Shown here: one piece after another, positions 44,316 through 54,190 of the stretch
How positions within the stretch are numbered: the stretch's first letter is position 1
Layout: each line of letters opens with the position of its first letter
DNA from: Paenibacillus woosongensis
GTDB taxonomy: Bacteria; Bacillota; Bacilli; Paenibacillales; Paenibacillaceae
Assembly (NCBI RefSeq): GCF_009725165.1
Contig: NZ_WNZW01000001.1
Location: 1,302,001-1,366,000 of the forward strand
DNA: 64,000 nucleotides
Direction: 5' to 3'
Program-made: the position numbers and the translations under genes
The notes under the pieces: generated by a model
Seen by the model: only the letters and a program-made list of their open reading frames with translations
Told to the model about the DNA's origin: nothing
Databases searched by the model: none

Positions 44316-46004
44316 ATGGCCAGCAAAGGCAAAGCGTTTTTAACATTAACGATCATTGCCGTAGTTGTATTTGCTCTTATCTATTTTGGCATTAACTTAA
44401 CATCTAATTTGGGTAAGTCCCAAACGCAAATATCCTCGGAAGATGCAAATAAACGCCTGGAAAAGCTCTATAAAGATATTAGAGTTACTAGCGCGGAAGC
44501 CATTAAGGGGCAAATCGATCTTGATCCCGTATCCGTCGGCGACTCCCTTCCCGATATTTCTAAATTTCCGATATCCGTGAACAACACGACAGACAGCTTT
44601 GTTGAGATTTTCTCCTCTACAGAGAAGTCCGGTACAGGTGCCGATGGATGGCTGAATGAGGTGGCTGAGGATTTCAACAGCGCTAATGTCACCGTGAACG
44701 GCAAGGCGGTTTCCGTCAAGATCCGCAACATCGCTTCAGGTACAGCTACAGATTACATAAGATCAGGCAAGTATATCCCTGACGCTTTTACCCCTTCCAA
44801 TGAGCTCTGGGGAGAAATGGTCAAGGCGCAGGGCATTAAGACCCAGCTGATATCCGACCGTCTTGCCGGTAACGTGGCGGGCATTGTATCCAGTAAGGCT
44901 AAATATGATGAACTCGTAGACAAATACGGGGCTTTAAACGTCAAGACGATTACAGAGGCTATCGCCGATAACGAGCTGTCCATGGGGTACACGGATCCTT
45001 TTGCCAGCTCCACGGGCATCAACTTTCTAGTCACGGCGCTCAAGACCTTCGACAGCTCCAATTTACTCGGTGACAAAGCAGTTCAAGGATTCGAGAAATT
45101 CCAGGCCAACGTTCCTTTTACCGCTTCAACTACGCTGCAAATGCGCGAGGCTGCGAACACAGGCATGCTGGATGCCTTCGTCCTAGAATATCAAATCTAC
45201 GCAAATTCCCAAGATCTGAAGGGCGGCTATGTATTTACGCCTTTTGGCGTCCGGCATGACAGTCCGCTATATGCCCTGGGCGACTTGCCTCAGGAGAAAA
45301 TGGAGATCATCAAGAGGTTTGCAGAGTTTACCCAGCAGGATAAATACCAGAGCCTAGCTAAGAAAAAAGGATTTAACGGCCTTGATGATTATCGTGCAGA
45401 GCTGGATGTGGTCGATGGAAATACTCTATCGGCAGCGCAAAAGCTATGGAAGGAAAAAAAGGACGGCAACAAGCCAATCGCCGCCGTATTCGTAGCTGAT
45501 GTCTCCGGCAGTATGGCAGGCGAGCCTTTGAATCGCTTGAAGGAATCGCTGTTAACCGGTCAGAAATACCTGGGCCGCAATAACAGCATCGGCTTCGTTT
45601 CTTATTCCGACGACGTAACCATTAATCTGCCAATTGGTAAATACGATACGAACCACCAGTCTATGTTTGTCGGTGCGATTAACAGCCTTCAGGCTAGCGG
45701 AGGAACAGCAACATTTGACGGCATTGTGGTCGCAGTAAAGATGCTCCAAGACGAGCTCGCGGCTAATCCCGACGTGAAACCGCTGATTTTTGTATTAAGC
45801 GACGGAGAAACCAATGAAGGGCACTCCCTTAAAGATATCCGAGGTTTGATCGAGACCTACAAAATCCCGATTTACACGATTGGCTACAATGCCAACATTA
45901 AGGCGCTCGAAAGCATTTCTAGCATTAATGAAGCGGCCAGCATCAATGCCGATACCGATGATGTGGTGTATAAGATCAGCAACCTGCTTAACGTGCAGAT
46001 GTAG
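44316..46004 (+). CDS. Membrane-anchored solute-binding / von Willebrand A hybrid protein
   Basis: 562 aa. An N-terminal helix (TLTIIAVVVFALIYFGI, 11-27) anchors it, with the rest probably outside. Residues about 90-345 resemble an extracellular solute-binding protein (VEIFSSTEKSG, YIPDAFTPSNELWGEMVK). Residues about 385-562 are a VWA domain with an intact MIDAS: D395-V-S397-G-S399 (VADVSGSMAGEP), then SGGTATFDG and LSDGETNEGHS. It probably binds a metal-dependent ligand or partner at the cell surface. Located between the membrane protein and TelA genes. Confidence 0.85.
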   Translation: MASKGKAFLTLTIIAVVVFALIYFGINLTSNLGKSQTQISSEDANKRLEKLYKDIRVTSAEAIKGQIDLDPVSVGDSLPDISKFPISVNNTTDSFVEIFSSTEKSGTGADGWLNEVAEDFNSANVTVNGKAVSVKIRNIASGTATDYIRSGKYIPDAFTPSNELWGEMVKAQGIKTQLISDRLAGNVAGIVSSKAKYDELVDKYGALNVKTITEAIADNELSMGYTDPFASSTGINFLVTALKTFDSSNLLGDKAVQGFEKFQANVPFTASTTLQMREAANTGMLDAFVLEYQIYANSQDLKGGYVFTPFGVRHDSPLYALGDLPQEKMEIIKRFAEFTQQDKYQSLAKKKGFNGLDDYRAELDVVDGNTLSAAQKLWKEKKDGNKPIAAVFVADVSGSMAGEPLNRLKESLLTGQKYLGRNNSIGFVSYSDDVTINLPIGKYDTNHQSMFVGAINSLQASGGTATFDGIVVAVKMLQDELAANPDVKPLIFVLSDGETNEGHSLKDIRGLIETYKIPIYTIGYNANIKALESISSINEAASINADTDDVVYKISNLLNVQM

Positions 46005-46030
46005 ATTTCTTAATCAAGAGGAGGAATGAC

Positions 46031-47170
46031 ATGTCATTTTCGATGGAAGTTATCAATCCGGAAGAGATAAAGTCTGCCATTGAGGAGCAGGTAAAGCCCG
46101 ATAACGAGGAAGTGTCGCAGCTCAAAGAGCTGGCCTTGAACAATGTCTCGGCGATTTTGGATCTAGATATCGAGTCGCTGGAGAAACGGAAAGCAATATT
46201 GCAGTCGATTGACAGCTTCGGCATGAGCACCATGAGGGTGTCCTCCGAAAAAAACGCCCTGCTGCATGTCTCTGTCGGAAACTTATCAAAAACGGGCGAT
46301 GACGGCGGCCAGGTCGCCAAAGGCTTGACGGAGCTGCATATCCAATTGAAAGATTTAGACCCGAGTTTGATCGACTTCACTAAGACCGGCATCCTGGGCA
46401 AATTTTTCAATCCTCTGCGGCATTATTTTGCCAAATTCGAAAAAGCCGACGCCGTCATTTCCGGCATCATCAGCTCGCTCGACAAAGGCAAGTCCATGCT
46501 AAAGAACGACAATACGACATTAGAGTTTGAACAGCAGGCACTCCGAGATCTCACGAAAAAGCTGCAAAAGGAAATCCAATTAGGCATGCTGATGGACGAA
46601 GAAATCGAATCCCAGCTTGGTGCGGCAAAGCTTCGACAGGAATCCGAAGAAAAAATCAGATTTATCACCGAAGAAGTGCTATTTCCTTTGCGTCAGCGCG
46701 TGATGGATTTGCAGCAAATGCTGGTCGTCAATCAGCAGGGAATCATGGCCATTGAAGTCGTCATGCGAAATAATAAAGAGTTGATTAGAGGAGTCGACAG
46801 AGCCAGAAATGTTACGGTTTCCGCTCTAAAAATATCAGTTACTGTAGCAAGCGCACTCTATAATCAAAAAATTGTCCTGAAAAAGATTGAACTCCTCAAT
46901 CAAACGACGAACAACTTAATCAGCAGCACCTCCAGAATGCTGAAAGATCAAGGTGCGGCCATTCAAAAGCAAGCCCTTGAAACGAGCATTTCGGTGGACA
47001 CGCTGAAACAAGCGTTTACCGATGTTCTGTCCGCCTTGGATTCCATTAGCACTTATAAGCAGGATGCGCTCCCTAAAATGCGGGAAACCATTCATCAGTT
47101 CAGAGAACTTGCCGAGAACAGCGAGGTCCAAATTCAACGTTTGGAAAAGGGGCATAAATTAGGCTTTTAA
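46031..47170 (+). CDS. TelA-family toxic anion resistance protein
   Basis: 379 aa, all-alpha with long coiled-coil-like stretches. GKFFNPLRHYFAKFEKADAV and the LEFEQQALRDLTKKLQKEIQ stretch are TelA (KlaA/YceH/YaaN) features, as is QQGIMAIEVVMRNNKELIRG followed by ARNVTVSALKISVTVASAL. Cytoplasmic. TelA relatives are tied to tellurite, colicin and envelope stress resistance, mechanism unresolved. 26 bp after the VWA gene, with AGAGGAGG upstream; last gene of the operon. Confidence 0.92.
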   Translation: MSFSMEVINPEEIKSAIEEQVKPDNEEVSQLKELALNNVSAILDLDIESLEKRKAILQSIDSFGMSTMRVSSEKNALLHVSVGNLSKTGDDGGQVAKGLTELHIQLKDLDPSLIDFTKTGILGKFFNPLRHYFAKFEKADAVISGIISSLDKGKSMLKNDNTTLEFEQQALRDLTKKLQKEIQLGMLMDEEIESQLGAAKLRQESEEKIRFITEEVLFPLRQRVMDLQQMLVVNQQGIMAIEVVMRNNKELIRGVDRARNVTVSALKISVTVASALYNQKIVLKKIELLNQTTNNLISSTSRMLKDQGAAIQKQALETSISVDTLKQAFTDVLSALDSISTYKQDALPKMRETIHQFRELAENSEVQIQRLEKGHKLGF

Positions 47171-47193
47171 TATAAAGTGATTGGCGCAGATAT

Positions 47194-47226
47194 AAAATAG
47201 CGCATGCTACAAGCATGCGCTATTTT
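47194..47226. terminator. Terminator after the TelA gene
   Basis: Perfect 14-bp stem AAAATAGCGCATGC/GCATGCGCTATTTT with a 5-nt loop, usable from both sides. Confidence 0.9.
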
Positions 47227-47316
47227 GCATCAATTGCACCGTCAACATAATCTCAAAGAAGGTATACCCGCCTAAATATCCGTAAATGAATCAATATATA
47301 TGTAAGGCTCCAGCTT

Positions 47317-48072
47317 TTATGAGGCCCGTTTAATGCTGAACTCATGCCAAATCGAATCTTTTTCCCCCAGCAGCTCTTTGCCATTCCAGAGAATATCATA
47401 AATATCGCCTTCGTAAGCAATAGCCCGGCCCAATGCGAATGAAATGAAATAGTCTTTCCAGGAGTCAAAGATAAGGCTTGCTGCATCGGCCGCTCTCCCG
47501 ATATACCCCCAGGCCTGTTCTTCCGTTATGTATCCGACGATGAAGCTCCACCTTGCAATATTTACAGCCCGGTCATAGTCCCAGGCAGCAATCGTCTCCA
47601 CCCGGGCAAAATCAGATTCCGTAAAAGAAAGCTTCTTAATCAACTCTCTTTTGGCAGACTCGTAGCAATCCTGTGATTTGCCCACTTCCTCTGCGGTAAA
47701 GCTCTGCCCGGCATGAAGCGCCGCCAGCAGTTCATTGTAATCGGCACGATGTCCTTCTGTCAAAAGCCACTCAAGGGTTTCAACTGCTTCCTCTGAATTG
47801 CTAATGTCCCAGGCAGATGCAAGCCCCTGCCTCAATGTGTCCAACCCGGTCTTCACCGGCAGAATTCTTGGCGACTCAGAACGGTACAGAGCAAGATTAG
47901 CTCCGTAGGCCAATAAATGCTGCTTCTCGTTAGGCAAACGGTGGGACTGCTCCATTTCAAGCCGCAGTTTCTTATTCTGCTTATCGAGCCGCTTGCTTGA
48001 TACAAGCAAACCCACGATAACCAGTACTACAATTGCTACAATAACGCCTACAACAACCAATAAAATCTTCAA
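47317..48072 (-). CDS. DUF1266 protein with N-terminal membrane anchor
   Basis: 251 aa. One hydrophobic helix (LLVVVGVIVAIVVLVIVGLL, 4-23), then a basic/coiled stretch and a DUF1266 domain. The family pattern is visible in AAWDYDRAVNIARWSFIVGY, ITEEQAWGYIG and SWKDYFISFALGRAIAY. Function unknown; DUF1266 proteins often occur in surface or secretion-linked loci. Convergent with the TelA operon. Confidence 0.8.
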   Translation of the reverse strand: MKILLVVVGVIVAIVVLVIVGLLVSSKRLDKQNKKLRLEMEQSHRLPNEKQHLLAYGANLALYRSESPRILPVKTGLDTLRQGLASAWDISNSEEAVETLEWLLTEGHRADYNELLAALHAGQSFTAEEVGKSQDCYESAKRELIKKLSFTESDFARVETIAAWDYDRAVNIARWSFIVGYITEEQAWGYIGRAADAASLIFDSWKDYFISFALGRAIAYEGDIYDILWNGKELLGEKDSIWHEFSIKRAS

Positions 48073-48174
48073 AACGTCACTTTCCTCTCTCCTTAATCCA
48101 ATTCCAACTCAAATATGTGGAAATTGTCTTGTAGCTATATCGGCATGTTAAGAAATAAATTTTAGGAATATAAC

Positions 48175-48221
48175 AAAAAAGCCGAGAAAGCTCCGACCTC
48201 TGTCGGCAGCTTGTCTCAGCC
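48175..48221 (-). terminator. Terminator of exoA
   Basis: Minus strand GCTGAGACAAGCTGCCGAC pairs with GTCGGAGCTTTCTCGGC around a 4-nt loop, with six T. Confidence 0.88.
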
Positions 48222-48247
48222 AGTAAATCTATGCCCAAAGTTAGTTT

Positions 48248-49006
48248 TTAAATATCCGTCAGCTCCAGTACCACGGGGCAATGATCGCTCCCCATCACAT
48301 GGCAATCGATCTGCGCACCCGCCAGGCTTTCGCCGAGCTTGGCCGAAGCCAGAAAATAATCGATTCTCCAGCCGATGTTGCGCTCCCGGACCTTCGGCAT
48401 GTAAGACCACCAGCTGTAGACATCCGTCCGATCCGGATAAAAATAGCGGAACGTATCGATAAACCCGGCCTCCAGCAGCTGCGTCATTTTCTCCCGCTCC
48501 TCCAGTGTAAAGCCAGAATTTCCGACATTTGACTTGGCGTTCTTGATATCAATCTCCCGGTGCGCCACGTTCATATCTCCTGTGGCAATTACCGGTTTAT
48601 GCTGATCCAGCTCCACCAAATAGTGTCGGAACCGCTCCTCCCACTCCAGCCTGTAAGGCAGCCTGGATAAGTCCCGCTTCGCATTCGGCGTGTACACATT
48701 CACTAAATAGAAGGACTCGAACTCCAGCGTAATGATCCGCCCTTCCGGCTCTGAATCCTCCTCGATTCCGTATCGCACGGACAACGGCTTGATTCTAGTA
48801 AATACGGCCGTACCCGAATAACCCTTCTTCTCGGCGTAGTTCCAGTACTGTTCATATTCCTCGCCCAGTTCGAGATCAATTTGCCCCGCCTGAAGCTTCG
48901 TTTCCTGCACGCAAAATATATCGGCATCCGCTGCCCGGAAATAATCATAAAACCCTTTGTTGACGCATGCTCTCAGTCCGTTGACATTCCATGACACCAG
49001 TTTCAT
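48248..49006 (-). CDS. exoA: Exodeoxyribonuclease III / AP endonuclease
   Basis: 252 aa, base-excision repair nuclease of the Xth family. MKLVSWNVNGLRACV (Asn7), E35 in FCVQETKLQAG (metal ligand), NVYTPNAKRDLSRLPYR, the catalytic ATGDMNVAHREID, and the C-terminal VMGSDHCPVVLEL with the catalytic Asp-His. Matches Bacillus ExoA in length and motifs. Monocistronic. Confidence 0.96.
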   Translation of the reverse strand: MKLVSWNVNGLRACVNKGFYDYFRAADADIFCVQETKLQAGQIDLELGEEYEQYWNYAEKKGYSGTAVFTRIKPLSVRYGIEEDSEPEGRIITLEFESFYLVNVYTPNAKRDLSRLPYRLEWEERFRHYLVELDQHKPVIATGDMNVAHREIDIKNAKSNVGNSGFTLEEREKMTQLLEAGFIDTFRYFYPDRTDVYSWWSYMPKVRERNIGWRIDYFLASAKLGESLAGAQIDCHVMGSDHCPVVLELTDI

Positions 49007-49193
49007 TTCTTCCGTCTCCCTTTGCCCATTTCATGGCCAAATCTATTATAATAATGTATTATAAGTTCTCTTTTATTTTGAAGGTTACACTCACATTTTA
49101 CAATGTTTATTCAAATTTTACGCATGTTTACCCGATAAATAGGTAGAGAACTATATTTTTTTGCATGATAGGCAGTAAAGGGGGTCACACATC

Positions 49194-49931
49194 ATGTCCG
49201 AAAAAAAAGTTGCATCTCAGCAGCCGTCCTCAAAATCAGCCGCCGTCTTTACATCGAAATCGCATTTTGAACAAATTCTGCAGAGCAACAAGTCACTGAT
49301 ATCTATATTTCAGGATTGCATCGCCCATATAAAAGAGCATCTATCAGGCACCTATCTGTTTTTATTAACCGACGCAGAAGGTGTGCTGATCGCCATGGAC
49401 TATTGCAAGACGCTGGAGGAGGTCGTTCGCCAATCCGAAATCCGGGTAGGCATGTATTTTACGGAGGAGAGCTGCGGGGTTAACGCTATTTCGGAAGCTA
49501 TGGCCAAGCAAGGACCGATCTATTTGCCACCTGAAGAGCATGAAAGTCCTTTTTTCAAGACCTGGCACTGTTTCTCAACACCGTTGACCCTTGGTTCGAA
49601 AACGATAGGCTACCTAGACGTCTCAACCATTAACGCGAATATGAAAAGCGAGCTGATCGCCATCGCCAAGCTGATCCCTGGCAACATGCTGAGCAGCATG
49701 CAGAGCCTGCCCGAGCCTTCGCCCGCGGAAGAACGCCCGGTACAGCTTACCGAGCGCCAGCTCCATGTGCTCAGACTCATCTCCCAGGGACAGACGGTGA
49801 AGTCGATTGCCATCAAATTGAACATCAAAGAATGTACTGTGAATCATCATAAAAAAATCATCTTCGAGAAGCTTGGTGTTCAATCCAGTACGGAAGCAGT
49901 TTCGATCGCCAGTCGGATGTCCTATTTATAG
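49194..49931 (+). CDS. GAF-like sensor with LuxR-type helix-turn-helix
   Basis: 245 aa. Residues about 25-165 resemble the GAF domain of AcoR-type regulators (LFLLTDAEGVLIAMDY, GMYFTEESCGVNAISEAM, KTWHCFSTPL). Residues about 182-243 are a LuxR HTH (QLTERQLHVLRLISQGQTVK, LNIKECTVNHHKKIIFEKLG). The signal is unknown. Upstream (49090-49140) a half-site like ATTTTACNNATGTTTA occurs twice. AAAGGGGGTC before the ATG. No target gene is obvious. Confidence 0.85.
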   Translation: MSEKKVASQQPSSKSAAVFTSKSHFEQILQSNKSLISIFQDCIAHIKEHLSGTYLFLLTDAEGVLIAMDYCKTLEEVVRQSEIRVGMYFTEESCGVNAISEAMAKQGPIYLPPEEHESPFFKTWHCFSTPLTLGSKTIGYLDVSTINANMKSELIAIAKLIPGNMLSSMQSLPEPSPAEERPVQLTERQLHVLRLISQGQTVKSIAIKLNIKECTVNHHKKIIFEKLGVQSSTEAVSIASRMSYL

Positions 49932-50162
49932 ACAATTTTTACAATTCTTCAGACCTATACTTTCTTATAGGTGAACTATGTCATAGACTATGTTAAAGTT
50001 TTTAACAGATACCTGAACAATGCAATACCCTAATTCTCGACAAAACATAGTCCAGATCCCTTCGCGATGGGATTATGATGCACCGGAACGGTAAGATGAT
50101 CGGTAAATCGGGTTCACTGCTCATCCTGCCAGTCCAGCCTGCATCTTCACGGACGCATACCC

Positions 50163-50199
50163 AAAAGAGGAGACAGCCATCGACGCTGCCTCCTCTTTT
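50163..50199. terminator. Terminator between the LuxR and permease genes
   Basis: AAAAGAGGAG.CAGC pairs with GCTG.CTCCTCTTTT, perfect apart from one bulge on each arm. It serves both convergent genes; no other feature was seen in 49932-50234. Confidence 0.8.
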
Positions 50200-50234
50200 G
50201 CATTCCCGTAACCGGCTGCGGGTGGGGGATTGAA

Positions 50235-51607
50235 CTAGGTCAGCTCGCCCTTGGGCCTGGTTCTCCGCACCCCGCCTCTGCGTCTCGCCTTTATTCTGTC
50301 CCAGACTCGCCTCATCAGCAGCGTGATCCCGCCGATTAACGCAACCAGCCCCAGACTGATCCACAGCCCCGGCCGGCTCTTGTCATGAAACATTGTGCCG
50401 CTTACCGCCAGCAGAATGATACCCGTGCTGCCCCAGCGCTTGATCTGCTCCCATCCGCCAAGCTCTAGCAGGCTGCCTGCCGTGAAGAGAATGAAAATCC
50501 AATTGTACATCAGCATAAGCCCGGCAGCGGTCGTTACGTATTCGTACATCTTCTCTGGCAGAAGCAGGGCTAGCAAAATGGAGCCGCCCAGGGCAACTGC
50601 GGTAACCCCGATTGCGTAATAAGGGGTTTTCTTCTTCCCGCGGCTTACCTTGGCGAACAGTGGCGGAGCGTCCTTGTTTTTGGCCAGCGTCACCAGAATC
50701 GTAATGACGGCGAACAGTGATGCAACCATCGTGGAAAATCCGGCAATAATGAAAATCCCATTAAAAAAATGGGGCACAAAACTTAAGCCGTACCCTTTCA
50801 GCGCTATGACAAACGGACTTTCCTTCGCCCCCATCGTTTTCCAGGGCACCAGGCTTAAAGCCGCCACCAGCGAAGCGATGTACAGGATGGCTAATGTTCC
50901 GATCATCCAGCGCCCTGCCTTTGGAGCTTCCTCCGGGTTCTTTAACCGGATTGCCAGCATCCCCATAACCTCGATGCCGCCGAATGCGTAAAAGGCATAA
51001 ATAAGGCTGGACCATCCGCCGATCGCTCCTGTCGGAAAGAGAGGCACTGGCCAGCTTGGCGTATGCTTGCCTCCACCGAGCCAGCCCATAAGCGCGGAGC
51101 CTGCCAAGCCAAGGAAAGCAATGATTGCTGCTAGCTTGACCACCGCAAACAAATGCTCCGCCCGTTCAAAGCCTTTTGTCCCCAAAATGATAATAAACAA
51201 ACCAAGCACCGCATATACCGAGGCGAATACCCACATCGGGACTCCAGGGAACCACAGCCGGGTGAACAGGGACAAGGCCGCCATTTGGCTTCCCATAATG
51301 AGAATCTCCGAAGAGAAATACACCCAGCCGCTGCTGAAGCCGGCCCAGCGTCCAAAGGCATTGCGCGCATATACGCAAAATGAGCCTTCCTGAGGATCTT
51401 TTGAGGACATTTTGGCGAGTACGTCAAATACGACAAATGTTCCAGCCGCAGCCAGAATAAATGCCGGAATTATAGCCGGGCCGCCGATTTGGATCCCTAC
51501 GCCCGTCCCGAGAAAATAGCCCGTTCCATCGTGCAAGCGACTCCCATCAAAGATAACTGCCACCATTTCAGCAGTTTATCCTTCGTATCTTTGCTTGTTT
51601 CGTTCAA
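50235..51607 (-). pseudogene. Amino acid permease (APC family) with an N-terminal single-base frameshift
   Basis: About 457 codons, about 12 membrane helices. From TTG 51607 (AAGGGAG 9 nt upstream) one frame reads NETSKDTKDKLLKWWQLSLM, GVACTM and then stops. The other frame takes over at GTGYFLGTGVGIQIGGPAII and runs intact to the end (GSFCVYARNAFGRWAGFSSG, YAFYAFGGIEVMGMLAIRLK). APC proteins need the continuous ..GVACTIGTGYFLG, so one base is missing near 51526-51529. Either a fresh mutation, possibly with translation from a later start, or a sequencing error. Confidence 0.8.
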
Positions 51608-51712
51608 CGCACCGGACTCCCTTATCCACATATTTGCACACAGTTATCGTTTATTGTGCTGACAAAGGAGCGTAAATATTCAGGCCGCCGCCTGACGCTG
51701 CGGGGGTATGCC

Positions 51713-51745
51713 AAGAAAGCGGCTCCGCAATAAGAGAGCCGCCTT
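51713..51745 (-). terminator. Terminator of the sugar ABC transporter operon
   Basis: Minus strand GGCGGCTC/GGAGCCGCT stem and TTTCTT tail, 15 bp after the binding-protein stop. Confidence 0.8.
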
Positions 51746-51759
51746 AAACAGCCATATGC

Positions 51760-53205
51760 TTATTTTTGCTCGATTTGATCGAAATAGTTCTCTTGCACAA
51801 ACTTCGCGGCGGCATCAAGCTGCTTCTTGGAATCCGTTCCTTTCTTCGAGAAGGATTCCTGCACGACATTGGACATCGTCGCATAATAGTCCTGCGTGCC
51901 AAACTGCGCTTCGGGTTTGCCTTCCAGCAGATTGAACAGCTCTGGATCATACTTGTACACGTTGTCGTATTTTTCGTAAATCGCCTTCACCTTGGCCGCA
52001 TACTCGGAGTCGTCGCTGAAATACTCCAGCGGCGTCGGAACAAAATACTTGCCCTCCGCTTTACGGGCCTGGATCGTATCCTCTACGGACTTCAGCGCTT
52101 CATCTGTAAAGTAGTCGAATGTGATGTAACGGAAAGCCATCTCCTGTTCATCTTTCGTCGCGTTTGGATTAATGACGAGATAATTGCCGCCCAGGATTCC
52201 GTAATGCTTGCCGCCTTTCTCCGCGGCAGGCATTGGATACGCCACGACATCCTCCGGCTTCATGCCGCCCTCGTTTAATGCCGCCTGCAGTACGTCGAAC
52301 GCCCCGGCAATGACCATCGCCGTACGGCCCTGCTGGAAGGAGCTGACCGCATCGCCCCAGCCCAGGGCCCAATCCTGCGGAATGGCGTTTGCTTCCCATC
52401 TCAGCTTCTTGTAGAAGTCCAGCGCCTTCACACCGGCCTCAGAATTGAACACCGCCTTGACCTTGCCATCCTCCACCGTCTCGATATCCCCGCCGGCTTC
52501 AAACAGGAAATTTGTCCAGTTCCAGCCAGCCTCATTCCCTTTACCCATCGGCGCAATGCCGGAAATGCCTTTCTTCGGATCGGCAGCCGCCTTGGCGACG
52601 TTGTACATATCGTCCCAGGTCCAGTCCAGAGCAGGGAGCGTAATGCCTTTATCCTCCACCAGCTTCTTGTTCACAACCGTTGAAGTAATATATCCGTTCT
52701 GCGTAACGCCGTAAATTTTGCCATCGACGTTAAACTGGCTTTGTAATACCTCATTCATCTGATCCTTGTATTCCCAGTTGTTCCACAGCTCTGTAATATC
52801 GGCGACCCAGCCGCGCTCCACGAGGAAGTTCGCTTCGGTAGCCCAAGTGTTGTAGAATGTCGGGGCCTCGTTGGCAGCCATTTTCACGCCGATTTCATTG
52901 ACGTCATAAGCCCAGTCGTCTTTAATGATCGTCACGTTCGGGTATTTTGCCTGAAACCGGGCGATTTTATCGTCCTCCTGCTGTCTGAGCGTCGTTTCGT
53001 CCGGCAGCGGATAATGAATTCTAATCGTAATTTTCCGCGAGGTGATGTCGTCGGCAGGCTCTTCGGCCTGCCCGGTATTACTGCTGCCGCCCCCATTGCC
53101 GGCAGCCCCTCCCTCTTCCTTGACCTTCGCATTGCCGCCGCTGCATGCCGCCAGAAGCGTTCCAAACAGCAGAAGGCACATCAGTACTGCTAAGAACTTG
53201 CGCAT
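51760..53205 (-). CDS. Sugar ABC transporter solute-binding lipoprotein
   Basis: 481 aa. Lipoprotein signal MRKFLAVLMCLLLFGTLLAAC with lipobox LAAC (Cys21), then a Gly-rich linker and a type 1 extracellular solute-binding fold (ITIRIHYPLPDETTLRQQED, FNVDGKIYGVTQNGYITSTV, GILGGNYLVINPNATKDEQE). The ATG at 53205 has GGGGAG upstream; the upstream extension is rejected. Captures an oligosaccharide for the two permeases upstream in the operon. The ATPase is missing, as is usual where a shared MsmX-type ATPase is used. Confidence 0.92.
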   Translation of the reverse strand: MRKFLAVLMCLLLFGTLLAACSGGNAKVKEEGGAAGNGGGSSNTGQAEEPADDITSRKITIRIHYPLPDETTLRQQEDDKIARFQAKYPNVTIIKDDWAYDVNEIGVKMAANEAPTFYNTWATEANFLVERGWVADITELWNNWEYKDQMNEVLQSQFNVDGKIYGVTQNGYITSTVVNKKLVEDKGITLPALDWTWDDMYNVAKAAADPKKGISGIAPMGKGNEAGWNWTNFLFEAGGDIETVEDGKVKAVFNSEAGVKALDFYKKLRWEANAIPQDWALGWGDAVSSFQQGRTAMVIAGAFDVLQAALNEGGMKPEDVVAYPMPAAEKGGKHYGILGGNYLVINPNATKDEQEMAFRYITFDYFTDEALKSVEDTIQARKAEGKYFVPTPLEYFSDDSEYAAKVKAIYEKYDNVYKYDPELFNLLEGKPEAQFGTQDYYATMSNVVQESFSKKGTDSKKQLDAAAKFVQENYFDQIEQK

Positions 53206-53322
53206 CGATACTCCCCTTTTCCTATTTGTTGTTGGTTGCATATTTATCATAGAAGACGACCGGTCCAGAACACGATGTGCATTCATATGGCGATCGTGTG
53301 CAGGGCTACGGAAACGCGTATG

Positions 53323-54189
53323 CTACCCCTTAACCGCTGACAGGCTGACACTGCGCATAATAAATTTCTGAAAGACAAGGAAGACGAAAATGGGCGGCAC
53401 CATGACCATAAACAAAATATTAAATTTAACGCTGCTATCCAGCGATCTCGCGTTAATCACATATTTGTAGATCGCGGTGGCCAATGTGTATTTGTCCTCT
53501 GTATGCATGACCAGCGAGGGCCAGAACCAGTCGTTCCAGGCCGAGGAGAAAATAAAGATCGCCAACGTAGCGAAGATCGGTATGGACAGCGGCAGCGCAA
53601 TCCGTGTAAAGCTGGTCAGCTCCGAGGCGCCGTCGATCCGCGCCGCTTCGAAGATTTCCGGGTGAATGCCGTCAAAGAAATTTTTAATGAGCAGAAAATA
53701 GTACGCGCTCGCCCCGGCCGGAAGCCAGAATGCCCAATATGTATTCAATAGCCCGAGCTCTTTCAGGTTCACGAAATTCGGAATCATGTAGCTGGCCGCC
53801 GGAATAAACAGCGTCATCAGGATGAAGAAATAAACCGCCCGGCTGTAGGGCACGCGAATACGCGAAATGCTAAAGGCCGCGAGCCCCAGCACCAGTACGG
53901 TCATCACCAGGTTGCCGCCAAAGATCAGCAGCGTATTTTTCAAAAACACAGGCAGTTTAATGTAGCCCCAGCCCTTCGTGAAATTTTCCCAGTGCCATTC
54001 CGTTGGAAAAAAGCGCGGAGGAAACGTATTGATCTCCTGATTCGTCTTCAGCCCGTTAAACATCGTCATAGCGATCGGATACAGCATCGTGAACGCCATG
54101 ACCACTATGCACAGCACCATCAGACCGTATACGGCCCTATTGAGCGGCTTCCGCAAATCAGCTGCCGATAGAATACCTCTCTCTTCCAT
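53323..54189 (-). CDS. Sugar ABC transporter permease, MalG/LplC type
   Basis: 288 aa, six membrane helices. The EAA loop for ATPase contact is EAARIDGASELTSFTRIALP near 195-214. The N-terminus MEERGILSAADLRKPLNR is cytoplasmic. CUT1 family. One base separates its start from the stop of the partner permease gene, so they are coupled. Confidence 0.94.
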   Translation of the reverse strand: MEERGILSAADLRKPLNRAVYGLMVLCIVVMAFTMLYPIAMTMFNGLKTNQEINTFPPRFFPTEWHWENFTKGWGYIKLPVFLKNTLLIFGGNLVMTVLVLGLAAFSISRIRVPYSRAVYFFILMTLFIPAASYMIPNFVNLKELGLLNTYWAFWLPAGASAYYFLLIKNFFDGIHPEIFEAARIDGASELTSFTRIALPLSIPIFATLAIFIFSSAWNDWFWPSLVMHTEDKYTLATAIYKYVINARSLDSSVKFNILFMVMVPPIFVFLVFQKFIMRSVSLSAVKG

Positions 54190-54190
54190 C

